Shown: positions 16,042 through 20,278 of the stretch, piece by piece
Numbering within the stretch: the first letter of the stretch is position 1
Layout: the number at the start of each line of letters is the position of its first letter
IMG/VR virus record: IMGVR_UViG_3300009370_000215
Span: 1-20,278 of that record
Source of the DNA: a virus
Length of the DNA: 20,278 nt
Reading direction: 5' to 3' (one strand)
Program-made: the position numbers and the translations under genes
Notes under the pieces: model-generated
The model's input: the letters and a program-made list of their open reading frames with translations, nothing else
Told to the model about the DNA's origin: nothing
Databases searched by the model: none

Positions 16042-16491
16042 TTAATAAGGGACTATTGGTGTCCATGTCATTGTAACACCAGGTCCAATTTCACTCCATA
16101 CTATTGCAGATGCAACCCCTGAAGAAAGCGAGAAAGTGCTTCCTGTAGGTGTAACATTTGCGTCAGCGGTGATTGTAACAGTTCCTGAACTAATTACAAC
16201 CTGATTTTTAACAGCAGTAACATTAGCATCTGCAGAAACTGTAACACTTCCAGTTCCTAGAACATATGATGATTTAGTTGGATCAACCTCGGCACTAGCT
16301 GTAACAGTAACAGTTCCAAGTCCTAAAACAACTTGACTGCTATGTGGAAGTTCTGTGACAGAATCTGCGGTAATTCCAATATTTCCAATACCAAGAGTTA
16401 CTTGAATCTTAGTAGGTGTAATTGTTACACTATTATTATTGGTAATAGATGCAAAGGGTAACCCAGCAAAAGAACTACTTCCTAAGAGCAT
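16042..16491 (-). CDS. Tandem beta-repeat virion protein
   Basis: A 149-residue protein made almost wholly of four to five imperfect repeats of about 22 residues at 26-131, each of the form 'PTxxxVxLGxGxVTVTADAxV'. The first 20 residues (LLGSSSFAGLPFASI) act as a lead and the last 18 (VWSEIGPGVTMTWTPIVPY) as a cap; a similar W-EI-PG-TW-P ending is one I recognise from marine phage repeat proteins. Alternating Val/Thr residues predict a beta fibre or solenoid. Placed between fibre genes, it is probably a shaft, spacer or decoration on the virion. A GGAG site lies 8 nt before ATG 16491. Repeat number may vary between relatives, which would change fibre length. Confidence 0.83.
   Translation of the reverse strand: MLLGSSSFAGLPFASITNNNSVTITPTKIQVTLGIGNIGITADSVTELPHSSQVVLGLGTVTVTASAEVDPTKSSYVLGTGSVTVSADANVTAVKNQVVISSGTVTITADANVTPTGSTFSLSSGVASAIVWSEIGPGVTMTWTPIVPY
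16099..16419 (-). repeat. Imperfect 22-23-residue coding repeats
   Basis: About 66-69 bp units repeated four to five times inside the 149-residue gene. Aligned units at residues 26-47, 48-70, 71-92, 93-114 and a partial 115-131 share 'V.LG.G.VTVTA.A.V'. The units have diverged at DNA level, so this is an old expansion rather than a recent slippage. Confidence 0.75.
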
Positions 16492-16531
16492 GATCTACGC
16501 TCCGTTGTCGATGATGTTATTGCCCTCTATC

Positions 16532-16711
16532 TTATTCATCGGCGTCCTCTACTGTTCCGCCGTCAGCAACCCATTTTAGATACTCTTGATAGTCTGTATT
16601 TTCTTCAACGAATGGTATACATAACAATACGTTACTACCAGTTTTTGTTAAACGAACACTATCAATTTCATTTGTTATACGATTTTTTATTAATTTATAT
16701 TTTTTTGTCAT
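16532..16711 (-). CDS. 59-residue fibre-associated adaptor protein
   Basis: A short gene whose product begins MTKKYKLIKNRITNEIDSVR and ends with NTDYQEYLKWVADGGTVEDADE split as a WVADGG turn and an acidic tail. The 'DYQEYLKWVADGGTVE-AD' ending is one I recognise at the C-terminus of small phage tail-fibre assembly or fibre-associated proteins. ATG 16711 lies one base after the stop of the 376-residue fibre gene, and the stop is 40 nt before the beta-repeat gene, so it fills the gap in the operon exactly. No membrane segment is seen. I infer a chaperone or adaptor for the adjacent fibres; with only 59 residues this is uncertain. Confidence 0.75.
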   Translation of the reverse strand: MTKKYKLIKNRITNEIDSVRLTKTGSNVLLCIPFVEENTDYQEYLKWVADGGTVEDADE

Positions 16712-16712
16712 T

Positions 16713-17843
16713 TTATAACTCTGCAGTAAATCCTAAGAAACATGAAGCAGTAGCATTACCAGCACACCAACCTGTATAGTCTTGGGTGCCTAAAGTACCT
16801 GCATTATTATTAATTCTACAATTTATTCTATTAGCATTAGCTATATCAAATGAGTCAAAATTTACGCTAGAGCTATGTCTCCAATAGCTCCAAAGATTAC
16901 TGCCAGATGCTTGATATAATGTAGGAGCAGCTCTCATTTGAACTGGAAATTGAACTGCGGCATAAAAGAAATTGTTGGCATATAATCCAGCAGTTAATAC
17001 ACTTGGTGAAGTTGATTCTAACCTACCATCCGCTCTCATATAAAAGTATCTCTGACATCTTCTTAAATTGACACCATAAGGTAAAAATTCAAACTCGGAA
17101 GCTGTATCGCCGGTTTCTAATTGTATTCCTGTAATCCAAAAATCATTTGATGTGCTGTCCGCAAGGTTAACTTGTCCCACAGCTCTGTTTGCTTGCGTAG
17201 TAGCTTCCCAAGATGTAGCCAAAGTTCCAGATGTATAAGTTGAGCCAGCAGCCAACCATAAAGTTAATCTTAAACCTTCGCCATTATCATTATTGGGTCC
17301 AGAATCTGTATCTCCAACAAAAGTTATAGTTTTCTTTTCCCAAGTTGAAGCACTATCTACTGTATAAGATTTTGCTATAGTTCTTGTATTATCAGAGTTT
17401 CTTAATTCAGCAATATAGGTTCCAGTCTTAACTGATTTTACCCAGAAAGATAAAGTTAAGCTTTGAGCAGACGAAGTCCCCCATTTTAAATATTGTACAT
17501 TTTGTCCTTCAATATATTGAACTAATTGAACTAAATCCCCAGCGGCTAAAGAACCATCAGCTGTTGTACAGTCCATTTTTAAAGATGTTGCAAAGCCTTG
17601 TCCACTTGGTACATCTGTATCTTGTGATTGTGTCCATGTTCCAGCAGTCGTTACTCCGGTATAAAATCTATCAACAGTTTGAAAACCAGCAGAAGTAATA
17701 GAAGCTGTTGAAGTTGCTCTTTGAGCTACACTCATATCTCCATTAATTACTATATTCTTCGACTGAACGATGTTCGCCATTTTAACATTGGCGATTGAAT
17801 CATCAGGTATTGCGTTTGCGGATGTAAGTCTTGTTAGTGCCAT
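16713..17843 (-). CDS. Tail fibre with carbohydrate-binding-like domain
   Basis: A 376-residue protein. The N-terminal MALTRLTSANAIPDDSIANV (1-20) is a short attachment segment. Residues about 29-260 form a beta jelly-roll-like domain opening with KNIVINGDMSVAQRAT and containing LSFWVKSVKTGTY, WEKKTITFVGD and NDFWITGIQLETGD. It closes with the diagnostic FEFLPYGVNLRRCQRYFYM (251-269). 'QLE.G..A..FE..PY...L..CQRYF' is a signature I know from many phage tail fibres with carbohydrate-binding-like folds. The last 100 residues (FPVQMRAAPTLYQ, then a Cys-containing end) are the probable variable tip. It starts in TAATG coupling with the 96-residue adaptor gene. Expected role: binding a glycan or surface protein of the host. 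Confidence 0.9.
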   Translation of the reverse strand: MALTRLTSANAIPDDSIANVKMANIVQSKNIVINGDMSVAQRATSTASITSAGFQTVDRFYTGVTTAGTWTQSQDTDVPSGQGFATSLKMDCTTADGSLAAGDLVQLVQYIEGQNVQYLKWGTSSAQSLTLSFWVKSVKTGTYIAELRNSDNTRTIAKSYTVDSASTWEKKTITFVGDTDSGPNNDNGEGLRLTLWLAAGSTYTSGTLATSWEATTQANRAVGQVNLADSTSNDFWITGIQLETGDTASEFEFLPYGVNLRRCQRYFYMRADGRLESTSPSVLTAGLYANNFFYAAVQFPVQMRAAPTLYQASGSNLWSYWRHSSSVNFDSFDIANANRINCRINNNAGTLGTQDYTGWCAGNATASCFLGFTAEL

Positions 17844-18133
17844 TATCCGAACAATGCCTCCACTTCTGCGTCAGTTAAAGCCTCGCCGGTTTTTAATTTT
17901 GCTTTGCCTGAAAGTGTGTTGTTTGTAAAATTTGTTTGTCTAGTATCAAAATTAGATTGCATAGTTGCTAAACCATCATTACATTCTTGTTCAGTAGGTT
18001 TTGTTTTACTATTGTCATGTATAATTAAATTAGCATAAATTTTATTTTTACTATCACTCCAACCAAACCATTGTCCAATATGTAATGAAACTAAATAATC
18101 TTCTATGTGATCTGGTCTGCCATTAATATCCAT
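17843..18133 (-). CDS. 96-residue fibre-associated assembly/adaptor protein
   Basis: The product has two parts. Residues 1-60 hold HIEDYLVSLHIGQWFGWSD, NKIYANLIIHD and KPTEQECNDGLATMQ, a module I recognise in small proteins encoded next to tail fibres of marine phages. Residues 75-96 (SGKAKLKTGEALTDAEVEAL and FG) resemble the end of the 65-residue protein (KQKLKDLGLDDDEIQALMGA), so both may dock in the same way. ATG 18133 lies one base after the C1q-like fibre gene and is preceded by GGGAG at about 10 nt. Its stop forms TAATG with the following fibre. No trimerisation segment or signal peptide is seen. I infer a fibre-folding chaperone or a connector. Confidence 0.85.
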   Translation of the reverse strand: MDINGRPDHIEDYLVSLHIGQWFGWSDSKNKIYANLIIHDNSKTKPTEQECNDGLATMQSNFDTRQTNFTNNTLSGKAKLKTGEALTDAEVEALFG

Positions 18134-18134
18134 T

Positions 18135-18764
18135 TTATGTATCTCCCAGACGAATGAACGTCATGCCCGTAGTTTGCCCATTTGAATTTCCATAAATAAT
18201 CGAATTAGCTTCTTGATTATATACTTGTAAACTAGTTTTATCATTAGCTGTATCTGTTACATCAAACATACATTTAACAGCTACTTGAGTATAATAATTA
18301 TTTGATGTTGGTCTTGATACTGACCCATTACCGTCTGCTCTGCCATTCCATGCACCTCCATTGTTTGATGTGCATCTAATAACAACTCCGTTGTAATGAC
18401 AATTGCCTGTATTATTAGAAAATGTTGCCTGTGCCAATAATAACCAAATGCCTGTACTTGGAAAAGTAAAGACACCAGAACTTTCTGACATTCCTGTCCC
18501 TATTTTAGAAAACTCAGTATCATTTCGTTCCCAATTAGATGCAATAGGTGCGGCATCGCCACTAAAATTACTTGTTACTCTCCACTCATCAGCTTCTGTA
18601 ATTCCACCAAATCCTGTTGCTGTCCCATTATTAGTAAGTGTTGCCCCACTAGGAATAGTTATAGTATCCCCACTCGCGCCAATTGTAATAACATCACCAG
18701 CTTCGTTGATAATATTATTACCTGCTGCGTCTTGGATTGTGTCTGCTTTTAATATACTAGTCAT
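18135..18764 (-). CDS. C1q-like short tail fibre
   Basis: A 209-residue protein. Residues 1-53 hold the shared fibre N-terminus with IGASGDTITIPSGATL (28-43) and a GTATGFGGI linker. Residues 59-209 look like a trimeric C1q/TNF-type jelly roll: DEWRVTSNFSGDAAPIASNW, GVFTFPSTGIWLLLAQATFS, and a final TTGMTFIRLGDT. The 'DxWRxTSNF..DAxPI.SNxER..T.F..IGTGMSESSG.FTFPSTGI' block is a pattern I recognise from marine phage fibres. Such domains bind surface sugars or proteins. It has its own AAGGAG site four bases before the ATG, in the 27-nt gap after the preceding fibre gene, the clearest independent start in the fibre block. The next gene begins 1 nt after its stop. Confidence 0.88.
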   Translation of the reverse strand: MTSILKADTIQDAAGNNIINEAGDVITIGASGDTITIPSGATLTNNGTATGFGGITEADEWRVTSNFSGDAAPIASNWERNDTEFSKIGTGMSESSGVFTFPSTGIWLLLAQATFSNNTGNCHYNGVVIRCTSNNGGAWNGRADGNGSVSRPTSNNYYTQVAVKCMFDVTDTANDKTSLQVYNQEANSIIYGNSNGQTTGMTFIRLGDT

Positions 18765-18791
18765 TGTACTCCTTTATCATAATTTTTATCC

Positions 18792-19358
18792 TTATGCTCC
18801 TATTAATCTATATGCCCCACAATATGTTTGAGTATCTGAATCTCCTACAAAATATTGAGTTCCTGATGTTCCATCTGCAGCTCCATAAAACTCTAAATAG
18901 TCTGTTGTACCATTCATCTCGACAATAACATTAGTAAAATTGGGCATTAAAAATCCATCATTATTACTCATATCGAATCTTACTCTATGATAACCCGACC
19001 CATTTTTATATACGTCTATGTTTACTGCTCTTAAAGCTGATGCTCCCGCCGAGTAACCTTCTAGATAACAGAAAGCTATATATTTCCCAGCCGCTGTGGG
19101 CGTAAATCTATAAGTACTAAGATCAAAACAACTATCAGTGTCTAATCTTTCCACATTAAAAGCAATTTTAGTCATAACGCCGTCACTAACCGTTTGATTT
19201 CCACTTAGATAAGCCATAAAGGCTGGCGTGTTGGTCCCCGCACCAGAAAGTGTTGTTCCCGCAGGAATGCTAACAGTCTCTCCACTCTGACCAATAGTAA
19301 TTGTCCCCGATCCAGAGCTAGTTGTTATTGTTCCTACTTTTAAAGTTCCGTCTGCCAT
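18792..19358 (-). CDS. C1q-like short tail fibre with shared N-terminal motif
   Basis: A 188-residue protein. Residues 1-42 carry TITIGQSGETVSIPAGTTLS (19-38) and a short GAGTNT linker. Residues 45-188 form a C1q-like jelly roll: PAFMAYLSGNQTVSDGVMTK, FDLSTYRFTPTAAGKYIAFC, VYKNGSGYHRVRFD, TDYLEFYG and TYCGAYRLIGA. The pattern 'F.AYLSGNQTVSDG..TKI.FN.E..DT...FD..TYRFTP.AAGKY' is the usual C1q fibre signature. It begins in a TAATG junction with the 65-residue adaptor gene (GGGAG upstream). Compared with the C1q-type neighbour at 18135-18764 the head is clearly divergent, so the two heads are unlikely to be recent duplicates and may serve different receptors. Confidence 0.9.
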   Translation of the reverse strand: MADGTLKVGTITTSSGSGTITIGQSGETVSIPAGTTLSGAGTNTPAFMAYLSGNQTVSDGVMTKIAFNVERLDTDSCFDLSTYRFTPTAAGKYIAFCYLEGYSAGASALRAVNIDVYKNGSGYHRVRFDMSNNDGFLMPNFTNVIVEMNGTTDYLEFYGAADGTSGTQYFVGDSDTQTYCGAYRLIGA

Positions 19359-19555
19359 TATGCTCCCATTAATGCTTGGATTTCGTCATCATCTAATCCC
19401 AAGTCTTTTAATTTTTGTTTACCAGATGCTTTTTTTTCTGCTTTATCTTCGCTATAAGATTTTTCAACAACAGTTACTTTTGATCTTTCGTCTAAAATTT
19501 TAGCTTCTTCTTCTGGTGTACATTCTCTAATAATTCCATTAATTGCTATTTTCAT
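19358..19555 (-). CDS. 65-residue acidic fibre-associated adaptor protein
   Basis: The product is MKIAINGIIRECTPEEEAKI, a charged middle rich in Lys/Glu, then KQKLKDLGLDDDEIQALMGA. The start 'KIxINGxxRECTPEEEA' and the end 'KLKxLGLxxDEIxALxG' are typical of small proteins lying between tail-fibre genes of marine phages, as I recall them. The gene sits between two fibre genes: an AAGGA site and ATG 19555 are 8 nt after the 232-residue gene, and its stop overlaps the next ATG (TAATG). The shared ending with the 96-residue protein suggests a common docking helix. It is probably a fibre-assembly or adaptor protein; an anti-restriction or host-interaction role is possible but unsupported. Confidence 0.85.
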   Translation of the reverse strand: MKIAINGIIRECTPEEEAKILDERSKVTVVEKSYSEDKAEKKASGKQKLKDLGLDDDEIQALMGA

Positions 19556-19563
19556 ATTTATCC

Positions 19564-20262
19564 TTATTGATTAAATCCATATAATATTACTCGACCTTCA
19601 TCTATATTTTGAGTAGCATTAACAACTTTAAAATAATTAATTTGTTGTCCAGCAGTAACATCATACATAACTGAACCATTTTGTTGATATTCAGTTCCAC
19701 CTTGATTAGTATAACTTGCTATATAATTACAATGAACAGAATAAGTATTATCGTTTAATGGATTACAATTTTGAAAATAAAAATAACCACATAAAGGTTC
19801 AGTATTGTGATTATCCCACATAGTTGGATTAGTTACTGAATTTAAAGAAAATGTTCCAGTATGCGCTCCACCAACAGAGCCAGCATTTAAATCCATTACA
19901 CTTGCAGTAAATCTAGTTCTTCCAATAAAATTAGATCCATTATCTGTACTAAACATAACAGCACCATTTGCTGCTGCAGATGCTGTTTTAATTCCATTTA
20001 AAACTATTAAATAATTATCATAAGCAGTAACTACTGAACTATTAAATACAACGGCTGCCGTTCCACTGGTAGTATCTACTGACGATAATTTAGTTAATCC
20101 ATTGTTCAATCCTGTAACTGTTGCACCAGTTGTATCAAGAGTAGCTCCTGATGCTATATCAATAGTAACTCCTGACGGAATTGCTATTGTATCTCCACTT
20201 GTACCTAGCGTTAGCGTAGTACCTGTAGCTGGATCAACCTGATTTGTTTCTAATTTACTCAT
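19564..20262 (-). CDS. Short tail fibre/adhesin with shared N-terminal motif
   Basis: A 232-residue protein. Residues 1-52 carry TNQVDPATGTTLTLGTSGDT and IAIPSGVTIDIASGATLDTT, with the motif LGTSGDTIAIPSGVTI (19-34) shared with the two downstream fibres, and a GATVTGL linker. The rest is beta-rich: YDNYLIVLNGIKTASAAANG, FSTDNGSNF, NPLNDNTYSVHCNY, and a final INYFKVVNATQNIDEGRVIL followed by YG. The 'G.I..G....YG' ending is common in phage receptor-binding proteins. It is the first complete gene of the leftward block in this window. The start is only 16 nt from the window edge; no ribosome site is seen there, so an upstream gene could couple to it. Receptor binding is inferred. Confidence 0.85.
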   Translation of the reverse strand: MSKLETNQVDPATGTTLTLGTSGDTIAIPSGVTIDIASGATLDTTGATVTGLNNGLTKLSSVDTTSGTAAVVFNSSVVTAYDNYLIVLNGIKTASAAANGAVMFSTDNGSNFIGRTRFTASVMDLNAGSVGGAHTGTFSLNSVTNPTMWDNHNTEPLCGYFYFQNCNPLNDNTYSVHCNYIASYTNQGGTEYQQNGSVMYDVTAGQQINYFKVVNATQNIDEGRVILYGFNQ

Positions 20263-20278
20263 TATAAAATTGCGAAAG

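Noticed and set aside
20261-20266. Perfect TATAAT on the minus strand at the start of the 232-residue fibre gene
   Set aside because: It overlaps the ATG, so transcription would start inside the gene; the -35 region lies outside the window. Chance is likely in AT-rich DNA.
1-20278. tRNA genes, CRISPR arrays, insertion sequences or attachment sites
   Set aside because: Reading both strands by eye I found no cloverleaf-like element, spaced direct repeats, transposase motif or integrase. Small RNAs inside coding regions cannot be excluded without a covariance search.

Overview
The window looks like part of an AT-rich, tailed double-stranded DNA phage genome of the uncultured marine type, probably short-tailed (podovirus-like). 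The evidence is threefold: a long co-directional virion operon, several large internal virion (DNA-ejection) protein candidates with no coiled-coil tape measure or tail-tube gene, and many protein families I recognise from marine phages infecting SAR11, SAR116 or roseobacters. HMO-2011-type or pelagiphage-like relatives are plausible, but I could not run a search. No terminase, portal, capsid, integrase, lysin, tRNA, rRNA or CRISPR array is visible, and no gene-free stretch exceeds 300 bases.

Layout, right to left (the direction of most transcription): 20262-15303 is a receptor-binding block. It holds five short fibre or adhesin genes and a beta-repeat protein, interspersed with three very small acidic proteins (65, 96 and 59 aa) that look like fibre-assembly or adaptor proteins. 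15291-13006 encodes a large beta-rich protein with the family signature of a phage tail-hub or stabilisation protein. 13006-10912 holds a Gly/Ser-rich virion protein and three small structural or accessory proteins. 10880-2951 holds four internal virion protein candidates (401, 310, 406 and 1518 aa), and 2951-2739 a 70-aa single-TM, holin-like protein that ends the operon. Neighbouring genes are nearly always coupled, and six junctions are a TAATG stop/start.

A SNF2-type helicase gene (1312-2742) runs the other way. It meets the end of the virion operon tail to tail, with both stop codons inside the same four bases. At its 5' end a compact, nearly symmetric divergent control region (1256-1292) appears to fire the helicase rightward and a DNA-metabolism-side operon leftward (genes ending at 900 and 314, and a partial one running off base 1). 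The two putative -35 boxes form the arms of an inverted repeat around a perfect 14-bp palindrome.

The most interesting points are the interleaved divergent promoter and operator with a predicted leaderless leftward transcript; the fibre cassettes that share an N-terminal motif but have unrelated C-terminal heads; a short AEG(G/D)xV motif shared by three otherwise unrelated virion proteins; and a tape-measure-like C-terminal signature on a protein that is not a tape measure.
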